From NCBI RefSeq assembly GCF_001514145.1, contig NZ_KQ948677.1, positions 62,001-126,000 on the forward strand: 64,000 nt of DNA, given 5' to 3'. The notes under the pieces are model-generated. The model searched no databases and was not told the origin of the DNA. It was given only the letters and a program-made list of their open reading frames with translations. A program made the translations under genes and the position numbers. Source of the DNA: Streptomyces canus. GTDB taxonomy: Bacteria > Actinomycetota > Actinomycetes > Streptomycetales > Streptomycetaceae. This document shows positions 25,279 through 33,840 of this stretch, piece by piece; position 1 is the first letter of the stretch, and the number at the start of each line of letters is the position of its first letter.

Positions 25279-25416
25279 GCGCCCACCTCCACTCGCGGGC
25301 TCTCGGGGACGGTCAGGTCCTTCTCCAGTGGGCGGGAACGTATGAGATGGAGCAGCTGTGTGGACATGCGGTGACTCCCATATGCGCCGTGTCGCGCGAT
25401 CGGGTCGTGAGCCAAG

Positions 25417-25431
25417 CTGAAGTAGCTTCAG
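25417..25431. promoter_or_regulatory. Shared operator, site A (GMC/ABC operon)
   Basis: CTGAAGTAGCTTCAG is a perfect dyad (CTGAAG-TAG-CTTCAG) in the 197-bp gap upstream of the GMC oxidoreductase. It matches the TGAA-N5-TTCA pattern of the sites at 26681, 27886 and 28893. Confidence 0.65.
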
Positions 25432-25475
25432 TGCTGCGAAGCGTCAGTGCGGTGGCGGGACGTCGGGAAGGGACG

Positions 25476-26624
25476 TCAGCTCTTGCCCCACAGCTTCTTG
25501 AACTGTGCCTGGTAGTCCTCGACGAGCGGGAACTGCGTCTTCGTCGAGATCAGGTTGTCCTTGTCGATGAGCATGAACGGCAGCTGGGCGTCCTGTGTCA
25601 CCTTCATCGACTGGCCGGTGAAGTGCCGTGCCAGCCCGTCGGCCTGCGCCCACGCGTTCTCGATGTTGTTGAACGCGACGGCGGCCTGCGTCTGACCCGA
25701 CTCGATGTACTGGTAGTTGGTGGACTCGCCGACGTTGACGATCGTGTGGACCTTGTTCTGCAGTCCGGCGGCCCGCAGCGCGGCCGGCACGCCCACGTTG
25801 AGCAGGGCGAGCGAGAAGACGATGTGGGTGACCTTGGGGTGTGCGCGGACGTAGGAGACCACGCGGTCCGGCATGTCCTTGCCGATGGCGGTGATCGGCA
25901 CGTCGACCTTGTCGTAGCCGCAGCCCGCGCACCACTTCTCGTAGTCGCTGCGGAAGGTGTCGGCGACCGGCTTGAGGATGCCGTACGTCGGCATGTCGAA
26001 GTAGACGGTGTCGGCGTCGCCTCCGCTGTCGGAGGTCACCCAGGAGGCCATGATCTTGCCCTCGACGTCCACGACGTCGGGCCCGTCGATGAGCATGCTG
26101 ATGCCGTCGCCCGCGGTGTCGTCCGTGGAGGACTCGACGACGGGGATGTCCAGGTCCTTGAGCTGCTTCAACTGCTTGGCGAACACGCTGCGCGGGAATC
26201 CGGAGGCGATGACCGCGTCGGGCTTGTCGCGCACGGCCTGCGTCCAGGCGGCCTGGACCGACTGCGGGGTGCCCTGGGTGGGGATCTTGTTGACGCTCCA
26301 GCCGAGCACCTTGGCGGCCTCGGTGAAGTAGTTCGCCAGGTCCTGGCAGGACTGCACGCCGCACAGGATGAAGTCGATCTTCTTGCCGGTCGGGACCGGC
26401 TTGCCCACCGGCTGCGTGATGCCGATGCTCGTCGGTCGCTTCGAGTACTGGGCGAGGACTTCCTCGGCCGCCTTGACGCCGGCGGAGTTGCCGTCGGCTG
26501 CCTTGGCCGAGGTCCCGGCGTCGGCGTTGCCGCCGCACGCCGCCAGGGCGAGGAGCGCGGCGGTGGTGAACAGGGCCGTTGTGACGCGGGTGCGGCCCTT
26601 GGAGCTGGTTCTGCGACGACTCAT
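25476..26624 (-). CDS. Sugar-type ABC transporter substrate-binding lipoprotein
   Basis: A 382-aa periplasmic-binding-protein-like lipoprotein. The signal sequence ends in ALLALAAC (lipobox LAAC). The mature part has the type I binding-protein fold of the Peripla_BP_4/RbsB group: KKIDFILCGVQSCQDLANYFTEAAKVLGW, QAVRDKPDAVIASGFPR, VTHIVFSLALLNVGVPAALRAAG and VGESTNYQYIESGQTQAAVAFNN. ATG 26624 follows GGAGAA with good spacing. It lies upstream of the GMC-ATPase-permease operon and supplies its receptor. A shared operator (site B) lies in its promoter. Confidence 0.87.
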   Translation of the reverse strand: MSRRRTSSKGRTRVTTALFTTAALLALAACGGNADAGTSAKAADGNSAGVKAAEEVLAQYSKRPTSIGITQPVGKPVPTGKKIDFILCGVQSCQDLANYFTEAAKVLGWSVNKIPTQGTPQSVQAAWTQAVRDKPDAVIASGFPRSVFAKQLKQLKDLDIPVVESSTDDTAGDGISMLIDGPDVVDVEGKIMASWVTSDSGGDADTVYFDMPTYGILKPVADTFRSDYEKWCAGCGYDKVDVPITAIGKDMPDRVVSYVRAHPKVTHIVFSLALLNVGVPAALRAAGLQNKVHTIVNVGESTNYQYIESGQTQAAVAFNNIENAWAQADGLARHFTGQSMKVTQDAQLPFMLIDKDNLISTKTQFPLVEDYQAQFKKLWGKS

Positions 26625-26680
26625 GGCACTTCTCCTGTCGACCGGGCTACGACTCACGCCGTGCCTCCATGCCGTGCAAC

Positions 26681-26695
26681 CTGAGTTCAGTTCAG
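26681..26695. promoter_or_regulatory. Shared operator, site B (binding-protein promoter)
   Basis: CTGAGTTCAGTTCAG, flanked by an outer CCTGA/TCAGG symmetry, lies 57 bp upstream of the binding-protein start. It agrees with sites A, C and D at 11 or more of 15 positions, with one mismatch in the TGAA arm. Confidence 0.65.
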
Positions 26696-26795
26696 GTGAA
26701 TGTAAGCGTGTCGGGTCCGGCAGGCAACAGTCGTGCACACGATTGATCGCGTCTCTTCAACCAGCGTCGATCGGCGGGGAGCCAGGAGGCGCGTG

Positions 26796-27842
26796 TCAGT
26801 CGGGCAGCAGAACCGCCCGGCCGCGCACCCGCCCCCGGCGCAGGAGGCCGAACGCCTCGGGGGCCGCGGACAACGGGAATTGCTCCGTCTCGACATGGAG
26901 TGAACCCGCCCGTGCCAGGGCGATGACCTCGGCGAGTTCGGGGCGGGTGCCCCAGAACGGCAGAGAGAGCCGAAAGCCCGCGGGAAGGAATCCCGGCTTG
27001 CGTACCGTCAGCCGGCCGCCGCCGCTGCCGACCACGGCCAGTTCCCCGCCGGGGCGCAGCAGTTGGACGGCGAGGGCGAACGTGGCCTCGTTGCCGACGA
27101 AGTCGAGTACGGCGTCGACCCCCACACCGCCGGTCTCCGCCCTGAGTACCTTGGCCGTGTCCGCCCCCATCGGGACGCCGAGATGCGCACCGGACCGCAG
27201 GGCGAGCTCCACCGCCTCCTTGCGGATGTCGACCGCCAGCACCCGGCTCGGAGTGGTCGCACGCACCATCTGGACCGCCAGGTGCCCCAGTCCGCCGACG
27301 CCGATGACCAGCGCGACGCTGCCTTGGCCGAGCGCGTGCCGCACTCCGGCGAGAGCGTGATACGACGTCAGGCCCGCATCGGAGAGCGGCGCCGCCTGCG
27401 CGGCGGGCAGGTCGCCGATCGGCACCAGATGGCGGGCGGAGGGCACGAGGAGGTACTCCGCCATCCCGCCGTCCCGGCCGAGCCCGACCCCGTGCCAGTT
27501 GAGGGCGCTCCGGCGGTCGCAGTAGTTGTCCCGACCGGCGGCACAGCGGGTGCAGTTCCCGCAGCCCCAAGGGCCGTAGACCACCACACGTTCACCCGTC
27601 GCCGTTCCTTCGGCGTCGGGGCCGACCGCCGCCACATGGCCGGCGACCTCGTGGCCGAGGGTGAACGGCGGCCGGTAGGGGAGTGCTCCCTCGGCCGCGT
27701 CGATGACATGGACGTCGGACTGGCAGAGCCCCGCGGCTTCCACTCGCACCAGTACCTCGGTCCCGCGTGGGATGGGGCGCTCCAGCGCGGCGAGCGCCGG
27801 TTCCCGTCCCCATTCAGTCAGCCGCACCGCTTGCATGGACAC
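26796..27842 (-). CDS. Zinc-dependent NAD alcohol dehydrogenase
   Basis: A 348-aa medium-chain dehydrogenase. Catalytic zinc ligands fit GLCQSDVHV (Cys) and TLGHEVAGHV (His-Glu) near residues 38 and 63. The structural zinc is bound by four Cys in GCGNCTRCAAGRDNYC near 93-109. The Rossmann motif is VALVIGVGGLGHLAVQMVRA. It oxidises a primary or secondary alcohol with NAD in the cytoplasm. The start is GTG 27842, or ATG two codons in. It is divergent from the SDR gene, and site C lies between them, so the pair is probably co-regulated with the importer. Confidence 0.9.
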   Translation of the reverse strand: MSMQAVRLTEWGREPALAALERPIPRGTEVLVRVEAAGLCQSDVHVIDAAEGALPYRPPFTLGHEVAGHVAAVGPDAEGTATGERVVVYGPWGCGNCTRCAAGRDNYCDRRSALNWHGVGLGRDGGMAEYLLVPSARHLVPIGDLPAAQAAPLSDAGLTSYHALAGVRHALGQGSVALVIGVGGLGHLAVQMVRATTPSRVLAVDIRKEAVELALRSGAHLGVPMGADTAKVLRAETGGVGVDAVLDFVGNEATFALAVQLLRPGGELAVVGSGGGRLTVRKPGFLPAGFRLSLPFWGTRPELAEVIALARAGSLHVETEQFPLSAAPEAFGLLRRGRVRGRAVLLPD

Positions 27843-27885
27843 CGTCCCGGGTCTTGTCAGTTGGCCGATGGCGACGGTAACAGAG

Positions 27886-27900
27886 ATGAAGTCAGTTCAG
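27886..27900. promoter_or_regulatory. Shared operator, site C (ADH/SDR divergent promoter)
   Basis: ATGAAGTCAGTTCAG lies midway between the divergent alcohol dehydrogenase and SDR starts. It contains TGAA-GTCAG-TTCA and differs from site D at few positions, so one regulator could control both genes. Confidence 0.68.
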
Positions 27901-27947
27901 TAACGATTGGGTCGGCGCCGCAATGCGGCCGAGAGGGAGTGCGCGGG

Positions 27948-28748
27948 ATGGACGGGAACGAGCGAGGGGCCCGGTTCGAGGGCAGTGTCGCACTGGTGAC
28001 GGGTGCCGCCTCCGGAATGGGGGCAGCGGTCGCCAGGCAGCTGGCCGCCGAGGGGGCGCGGGCCGTGGTCGTCGCGGACGTGAACGGTGAGGGGGCCGAG
28101 GTCGTCGCCAAGGAGCTGGCGGCCGGCCGTGCGGTGCCGCTCGACGTGGCGGACGCCGCCGCGGTCGACGCGGTCGTCGACGACGTAGTGCGCGAACACG
28201 GGCGGCTGGACGTCGTCGTGCACGCCGCGGGCGTCGACGACCCGCAGGCCAAGCAGCTCATTGCGGACGCCCTTGTCGAGGGGCGGCCCATCGAGGTGAC
28301 CGACCGGCTCGACGACGCGGCCTGGCGGCGCGTCACACGCGTCAACCTGGACGGCGCCTTCCATCTACTGCGAGCCGCGGTACGGGCGATGCGGCCGTTG
28401 GGAGCGGGTGCGATCGTCGTCATCGGCTCCTCCTCGGCCTTCGACACCCCGGTCGGATATCCCCACTACGCGGCCTCCAAAGCGGGGGTGCACGCCTTGA
28501 GTCAGGCGGTGGCCAAGGAGGTCATCGCTTCCGGGATCCGGGTGAACGTGGTCGCGCCCGGCCCCACGGAGACCGGCATGGCGGCACGCACGCCCGAGAT
28601 CCTGCGCAGCGGTTTCGCCGACCCCCGGGTGCGCCCTTACGCGACGCCCGAGGAGATCGCAGACATCGCCCTGTTCCTCGCGAGCGAGGCCTCGGCAAAT
28701 CTGGTCGGCGCCGTGCTGCTGGCCAACGGCGGCCGTTTCACGACCTGA
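27948..28748 (+). CDS. Short-chain dehydrogenase/reductase
   Basis: A 266-aa classical SDR. The cofactor motif is VALVTGAASGMGAAVARQLA near residue 14. The Asp at the end of beta-2 (VVVADVNGEG) favours NAD. The active site has Ser in VVIGSSSAFDTPVG and Tyr-Lys in YPHYAASKAG near residues 165-175. The C-terminal NLVGAVLLANGGRF is the usual end. The N-A-G motif after beta-4 is replaced by HAAGVDDP. ATG 27948 is used. It is likely to oxidise the alcohol or ketone made in this pathway. Confidence 0.9.
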   Translation: MDGNERGARFEGSVALVTGAASGMGAAVARQLAAEGARAVVVADVNGEGAEVVAKELAAGRAVPLDVADAAAVDAVVDDVVREHGRLDVVVHAAGVDDPQAKQLIADALVEGRPIEVTDRLDDAAWRRVTRVNLDGAFHLLRAAVRAMRPLGAGAIVVIGSSSAFDTPVGYPHYAASKAGVHALSQAVAKEVIASGIRVNVVAPGPTETGMAARTPEILRSGFADPRVRPYATPEEIADIALFLASEASANLVGAVLLANGGRFTT

Positions 28749-28892
28749 CCGGGGCGGGGCGGGCGGACGCGCGCGCAGGGATCCATACCGTCGGTCCCGG
28801 CGGGGTCGTCGGCCCCGGCTCGCCATGGTCGACGGCGGTCGAATCAACTCGTGCACGGGTATTGCCCCTCCCCGGCCCGTTGCTTACGGTTC

Positions 28893-28907
28893 ATGAATTG
28901 AGTTCAG
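28893..28907. promoter_or_regulatory. Shared operator, site D (liv-type operon promoter)
   Basis: ATGAATTGAGTTCAG, containing TGAA-TTGAG-TTCA, lies about 70 bp upstream of the LivH-type gene, in a locally AT-richer patch that also fits a promoter. Confidence 0.66.
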
Positions 28908-28975
28908 TTTGTCATGCGCGCAGGCGACGCTGAGTGCGCCGGGCGCGCGGGTCTGGGTGCGAGGAGACGGTCGAC

Positions 28976-29845
28976 GTGGATCAGTTCCTGCTCATCCTGG
29001 TGAGCGGTCTCGCCAGCGGTGCGGTGTACGGCCTGATGGGCCTCGGGCTGGTGATCATTTACAGGGCGACCGACGTGGTCAACTTCGCCCTCGCCAGCCT
29101 GGCGACCGTCGGGCTGTACGCGGCACTGGCGCTGAGCGAACGCGGTCTGCCCCTGCTGTTGGCCGCCGTGGCCGCGATCGTCACGACCGCCGCGGTCGGC
29201 CTGGTCGCCCGGGAAGCGGTCATCAGGCCGCTCGCACAGGGCGAACTCCTCTCGGCGCTCGTCATGACCATGGGCGTCTCGCTCATCGCGGAGAGCACCA
29301 TCAGCACGATCTGGGACGACCAGCCACGGCTTTTCCCGAGCCTGGTGGAAGGGTCCGTCTCCCTCGGAAGCGCCGCCGTGCCGGCACAGAGCCTGCTCAC
29401 CATCGCGGTGGCCGCCGTCGCCATGGCCCTGGTGGCGTATCTCTTCGGTCGCACCAGCATCGGTACCGCGATGCGCGCCGTCGCCGAGTCCGCCGACACC
29501 GCACGGATCCTCGGCCTCGGTTCCCAGCGCATCGCCCGGATCGCCTGGGCCCTCGGGCTCGGCCTCGCGGCGCTCGCCGCCTTCCTGTACGCCCCCCGGG
29601 CCGGACTGGTGCCGACCGTGCTCAGCGCACCGCTGTTCCGCGCCTTCGCCGGGATCTTCCTCGGCGGACTGACCAGCATGTACGGGGCCGTCATCGGCGG
29701 ACTGACGGTCGGTGTCCTGGACAACCTGGCCGCAGGTTATGTCTCGGCCGGCTACCGCGACACGTTCGTCTTCTCGTTCACCATCCTCGTGCTGCTGATC
29801 CGCCCGCAGGGGCTGTTCGGCGTACGCACCTTCCAGCGGGTCTGA
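28976..29845 (+). CDS. LivH-type ABC transporter permease
   Basis: A 289-aa branched-chain amino-acid-type permease with eight or so membrane segments. Family landmarks are LASGAVYGLMGLGLVIIYRATDVVNFA at the N-terminus, the cytoplasmic loop GTAMRAVAESADTARILGLGSQRIARIAWALG near residue 165, and FAGIFLGGLTSMYGAVIGGLTVGVL. GTG 28976 lies 8 nt after GAGGAGA. In soil actinomycetes this transporter class also imports aromatic and aliphatic acids and amides. It forms the channel with the fused protein encoded next. Confidence 0.9.
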   Translation: MDQFLLILVSGLASGAVYGLMGLGLVIIYRATDVVNFALASLATVGLYAALALSERGLPLLLAAVAAIVTTAAVGLVAREAVIRPLAQGELLSALVMTMGVSLIAESTISTIWDDQPRLFPSLVEGSVSLGSAAVPAQSLLTIAVAAVAMALVAYLFGRTSIGTAMRAVAESADTARILGLGSQRIARIAWALGLGLAALAAFLYAPRAGLVPTVLSAPLFRAFAGIFLGGLTSMYGAVIGGLTVGVLDNLAAGYVSAGYRDTFVFSFTILVLLIRPQGLFGVRTFQRV

Positions 29846-29856
29846 GGGAGCGGTAC

Positions 29857-32406
29857 ATGTCCTTCGTCAGTCGTTCCGGCAACTCCCTCGTCAGCCGTTC
29901 CATCCTCTCGCTCGTCAGTCGTTCCACCGTCGCCAAGGCGGCGCTCGGGCCACTCGCCGCGACAGTGCTCCTCATCGTGCTGAATACCGGGGCCATTCCG
30001 CCCTACCAGGCGTATTCCGTGGGTCTCGCGGCCGTCTACACGATCCTCGTCCTCTCGGTGAATCTCCTCGCCGGATGGGCCGGCATCTGGTCGATCGCCC
30101 ACCCCGCATTCTTCGCCCTGGGCGCCTACTTCGCGGCGTACGGCAGCACACACGGCTGGTCACTGGAGCTCGTGCTGCTCGGCGCGACCGTGTGCGCCGC
30201 GGGTTTCGGGGCCTTCCTGGGGGCCGCGGGGGCCCGCTTCTCGATGCTGTACGTCGCGCTGCTCACCCTCGCGTTCACCATGGTGTCGCTGGAGGTCATG
30301 GGCCAGTGGACCGCAGTGACCGGCGGCGACCAGGGCATTCCGATGGAGAAACTGCACAGCGCGCTGGGCCTGGGCACGCTGGCCAGCGCCGGCACCCAGG
30401 CGCAGTACCTCGCGGTAGGTGCGGCCGGGATCGCGCTCGCCGTGGCCGCGGTGGCCCGGCCCAGCGCCCTGCGGATGCGACTGGTCGCCGCCAAGTCCCA
30501 TCCGATGGCCGCCCGTTCGATCGGAATCGCACCCGAGGCCCAGTCCGCGCTCGCCTTCGCGGTCAGTGCCGTGTTCACCGCACTGGCGGGTGTGCTGCTC
30601 GCCCTGGTCGTCGGATTCGTCAGCCCCGACCCCTTCTCCTTGGCACTCGCGATCGCGCTCATCTCCGCGTGCGTGCTCGGCGGCGCGGGCACGCTGCTGG
30701 GCGCGGTCGTCGGCGGGGCGTATCTGACCTGGGCCCCTACGGTGGCCGAAAGCGCGGGAGTGGCACAGCCGATCCTTCAGGGGGTCGTCCTCATCGCCGC
30801 GTTGCTCTTCCTGCCGGGCGGAGTGGTGCTCTTCCTCGGACGGACCGCGCGCCGACTGCTGCGACGTCCGTCCGCGCGCCCCGCGCCACCGGTGGAGCCG
30901 CCCGAAGAGTCCCCGCAGCGCGTACCGGCACCGTCGGCAACCGCGGACGAAGTGCTGCGCCTTGAGGACATCGCGGTCACCTTCGGCGGGCTCAAGGCGC
31001 TCGAGGGCGCCTCCTTGTCCGTGCGGGCCGGCGAGACCCTCGCCGTCATCGGGCCCAACGGCGCCGGAAAGACGACCCTGTTGAACGTCCTGTCCGGACT
31101 CGTCGGGGGCGGACGGGTGGCGGGCAGCGCCCACTACGCGGGCAAGCCCCTGCTGAAGAGCCGTGCCACCACCCGCCGCCGGCTCGGCATCGGGCGCACC
31201 TTCCAGCACGCCGAGACGTTCCCCGAGCTCACCGTCCTGGAGAACGTGCTCTGCACCCGCCGCCGTATCACCGCGCACGACCGGGACAGGGCCACCGAAC
31301 TCCTGGACCGCTTCGGTCTCGCGCACGTCGCGGACCGCTACCCGGCCGAGCTGCCGTTCGGCCTGCACAAGCGCCTCGACCTCGCCCGGGCACTCGCCGA
31401 GGAACCCGGCCTGCTCATCCTGGACGAGCCGTTCGGCGGCCTCGACGCCACCGAACGCACGCTGCTGACACGGCAGATCGTGCGGCAACAGGAACACGGC
31501 ACAGCCGTCGTGATCATCGACCACGTCCTCGACGACCTGTTCGCCGTCGCCCACCGGGTGGTCGCCTTCGACTTCGGCCGGCCCATCGGCGAGGGCGACC
31601 CCGGCGACATCCTGGACGACCCCCGAGTGCGCTCCTCCTACCTCGGCGAGGGCGGCACACGGGACGAACTCCCCGCCCGCGACGGCACCGAGAACCCCGC
31701 CGTGCACCTCGACGCAGTGGACCACGCCTACGGCGGGGTCACCGCGCTGCGCGAGGTCGGCCTCACCGTCCCCCGGGGCAGCGTGCTCGGAGTCGTCGGC
31801 GCCAACGGCGCGGGCAAGAGCACCCTGGGCCGGATCCTGCACGGGACCCTCCCGCCCACCCGGGGCCGACGCAAGGCCGCGGGCGAGCTGCGCACCGCGC
31901 TGGTGCCCGAGGGCCGCGCCCTGTTCAAGACACTGTCCCTGCGCGAGAACCTGGAGGTCGCCGCCTACGCCGCCGGCATCCGGGGGGCCGAGCTGCGAGC
32001 GCGGCTCGCGGAGACCACGCAGTGGCTGCCGCCGCGACTGCGCGAGCGCATGGGGATGCCGGCCGCCGGGCTCTCCGGGGGCGAGCAGCAGGTCCTGGCG
32101 ATCGCCCGGGCCCTGATGGCACGGCCGGACCTGCTGATCGTCGACGAACCGGCGCTCGGCCTGTCTCCCGCGATGGTCGACGAGGTGTACGCCCGCATCG
32201 GCCGACTCACCCACGAGGGCATGACGATCGTCCTGCTGGAGCAGTCCCTCGGCCGCGCCGCGTCCGCCTGCCACGAGGTTGTCGTGCTGCACGAGGGAGG
32301 CATCGCGGTCCGTGGCGAACCCGCCGACCCGAGCTTCCTCGCCCGCGCCGAACAGGCCTACTTCGACGGGGAGGACGATGCCGCCGTACCCGTCCCACAA
32401 CGCTGA
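29857..32406 (+). CDS. Fused LivM permease - LivG ATPase - LivF ATPase
   Basis: An 849-aa three-part fusion of ABC components that are usually separate. Residues 1 to about 330 are a LivM-type permease (NLLAGWAGIWSIAHPAFFALGAYFAAYG; MAARSIGIAPEAQSALAFAVSAVF). A Pro-rich linker leads to a LivG-type ATPase (Walker A GPNGAGKTTLL near 397; LPFGLHKRLDLARALA; Walker B LLILDEPFGGLD). A LivF-type ATPase follows (Walker A GANGAGKSTLG near 648; signature LSGGEQQVLAIARAL near 738; DEPALGLSP). Both Walker motifs are intact. The extreme N-terminus has three 8-residue repeats. No Liv-type binding protein gene is nearby, so the receptor must be encoded elsewhere or shared. Confidence 0.9.
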   Translation: MSFVSRSGNSLVSRSILSLVSRSTVAKAALGPLAATVLLIVLNTGAIPPYQAYSVGLAAVYTILVLSVNLLAGWAGIWSIAHPAFFALGAYFAAYGSTHGWSLELVLLGATVCAAGFGAFLGAAGARFSMLYVALLTLAFTMVSLEVMGQWTAVTGGDQGIPMEKLHSALGLGTLASAGTQAQYLAVGAAGIALAVAAVARPSALRMRLVAAKSHPMAARSIGIAPEAQSALAFAVSAVFTALAGVLLALVVGFVSPDPFSLALAIALISACVLGGAGTLLGAVVGGAYLTWAPTVAESAGVAQPILQGVVLIAALLFLPGGVVLFLGRTARRLLRRPSARPAPPVEPPEESPQRVPAPSATADEVLRLEDIAVTFGGLKALEGASLSVRAGETLAVIGPNGAGKTTLLNVLSGLVGGGRVAGSAHYAGKPLLKSRATTRRRLGIGRTFQHAETFPELTVLENVLCTRRRITAHDRDRATELLDRFGLAHVADRYPAELPFGLHKRLDLARALAEEPGLLILDEPFGGLDATERTLLTRQIVRQQEHGTAVVIIDHVLDDLFAVAHRVVAFDFGRPIGEGDPGDILDDPRVRSSYLGEGGTRDELPARDGTENPAVHLDAVDHAYGGVTALREVGLTVPRGSVLGVVGANGAGKSTLGRILHGTLPPTRGRRKAAGELRTALVPEGRALFKTLSLRENLEVAAYAAGIRGAELRARLAETTQWLPPRLRERMGMPAAGLSGGEQQVLAIARALMARPDLLIVDEPALGLSPAMVDEVYARIGRLTHEGMTIVLLEQSLGRAASACHEVVVLHEGGIAVRGEPADPSFLARAEQAYFDGEDDAAVPVPQR
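29865..29925 (+). repeat. Three tandem 24-bp repeats in the livM-like 5' coding region
   Basis: The core CGTCAGTCGTTCC occurs at 29865, 29889 (one mismatch) and 29913, exactly 24 bp apart. Translated, it gives repeats of (F/L)VSRS plus three variable residues, before the first membrane segment. Confidence 0.85.
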
Positions 32407-32457
32407 GACGGCCCACATCCCGTAGCGAGGTTTCCTTTTGCCCCTGAGGAGAGTGGC

Positions 32458-33798
32458 GTGCGCACAGAAGACGTGGATCTGCTGATCATCGGCGCGGGAA
32501 TGGCGGGACTGACCGCCGGCGCCCGCGCCGTCCGAAGCGGCCTGTCCGTCGCGATCGTCGAGATCGGCGCGGACGTCGGCGGCTCGGCACGCTTCGCCGG
32601 CTACGCCTGGACCGCCCCGAACCACGAGGTCATGGACCAGCACAATCCCCGCGGAGACCGCGAGCTGAAGCGCGCGCTGGTGGACCGCTTCGCCGACGGC
32701 ATCTCCTGGATCCGCTCCCTCGGAGTGGAGGCCAAGGACGCACAACGCGTCCTCAGCTTCGGCCGCGGGCACCAGTTCGACACCAACCACTACATCGACA
32801 CCTGCCGACGACTGATCGTCGAAGGCGGTGGCCGACTCCTGCTGGAGACCGACACCGAACAGCTGGTGGTGGAGCGGGGAGCCGTGGTCGGAGCGCACCT
32901 GAGAGCGGCCGACGGTACCCGCAGCCATGTGCGCGCCCGCACCACACTCCTCGCGACCGGCGGTTACCAGGGCGACCCCGCCCTCCGCACCGCGCACGTG
33001 CACCCCCACGCCGACCGGATGCAGCTCCGTTCCAACCCGCACAGCCGCGGCGGCGGTTACCGGCTGGCCACCCAGGCCGGCGCGGCGACCGGTCACGACG
33101 ACGCCGGTTTCTACGGCCACCTCATTCCCAGCGGCATCCCCTTCGCGGGTCCGGCCGACTTCGTCGACATGTCGCTTTACTACAGCGAGCACGCCCTTCT
33201 CCTCAATCTGCGGGGCGAGCGGTTCGTCGACGAGACGCTGGGCGACCACCTCACGGCCATGGCACTGCTCGACCAGCCCGAAAGCCGCGGCCTCCTGATC
33301 GCCGACGCCCGCGTCTTCCGCGACTGGATCACCGGCTCGTACGTCGAGGGTGCCGTCGCCGTCGACAAGTTCGCCCTCGCGAGCAAGCGCGGAGGCCGGG
33401 TCGGACTCGCCGAGGACCTCGACGAACTGGCCTACCTGCCCGAGGAATGGGGCTATCACGGCGAGACCGTCCGCAACGCCGTCAAGCTGTTCAACGAGCA
33501 GGCCTCGTCAGGATCGGCGCCCTCGCCGGGCCGGGAGCTTGATTACCTGCCGCTGGACGAACCGCCGTACTACGTCATCGAGACGGCGCCCGCCATCACC
33601 TTCCCGTTCCACGGCGTACGCATCGACGACCAGGCCCGCGTGCTCGGCCAAGACGGACGGCCGATCCCGGGCCTCCTCGCCGCCGGATCGGACACCGGCG
33701 GCCTGTGGCACCGCGCGTACGCGGGCGGCCTCGCCTCCGCCCTGGTCTTCGGCCTCACGGCCGCGGACACCGCCACCGAACCGACTCACCGTCCTTGA
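32458..33798 (+). CDS. FAD-dependent dehydrogenase (fumarate reductase/ketosteroid dehydrogenase-like flavoprotein)
   Basis: A 446-aa flavoprotein of the FAD_binding_2 family. The FAD motif is LLIIGAGMAGLTAGARAVRSGLSVAIVE at residues 7-34, and the C-terminal FAD loop is GRPIPGLLAAGSDTGGLWHRAYAGGLASALVFG. The middle has the Arg-containing NLRGERFVDE capping region. Relatives add or remove double bonds next to carbonyls (fumarate reductases, 3-ketosteroid dehydrogenases, tricarballylate dehydrogenase). GTG 32458 is used. It heads the metabolic half of the liv-type operon, so a desaturation of a ketone or acid is likely (inference). Confidence 0.82.
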   Translation: MRTEDVDLLIIGAGMAGLTAGARAVRSGLSVAIVEIGADVGGSARFAGYAWTAPNHEVMDQHNPRGDRELKRALVDRFADGISWIRSLGVEAKDAQRVLSFGRGHQFDTNHYIDTCRRLIVEGGGRLLLETDTEQLVVERGAVVGAHLRAADGTRSHVRARTTLLATGGYQGDPALRTAHVHPHADRMQLRSNPHSRGGGYRLATQAGAATGHDDAGFYGHLIPSGIPFAGPADFVDMSLYYSEHALLLNLRGERFVDETLGDHLTAMALLDQPESRGLLIADARVFRDWITGSYVEGAVAVDKFALASKRGGRVGLAEDLDELAYLPEEWGYHGETVRNAVKLFNEQASSGSAPSPGRELDYLPLDEPPYYVIETAPAITFPFHGVRIDDQARVLGQDGRPIPGLLAAGSDTGGLWHRAYAGGLASALVFGLTAADTATEPTHRP

Positions 33799-33840
33799 CC
33801 ATGCCGGTCGACGACCTCACCACCCTTGCAGGAGTCAAAG

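Noticed and set aside
22028..26684. Long plus-strand open frames opposite the Rbs-type importer and GMC genes
   Set aside because: They carry no recognisable motif, while the minus strand has clear Walker, GMC and binding-protein motifs at the same positions.
29865..29925. Regular 24-bp repeats considered as a CRISPR-like array
   Set aside because: Only three copies, with 11-bp intervals, in frame inside a transporter gene and without cas genes.
30160..33459. A 1099-codon open frame on the minus strand
   Set aside because: It is antisense to the fused transporter and flavoprotein genes, whose conserved domains fix the coding strand. Its product is rich in Gly, Ala, Glu and Arg with no domain, the usual mirror frame of high-GC DNA.
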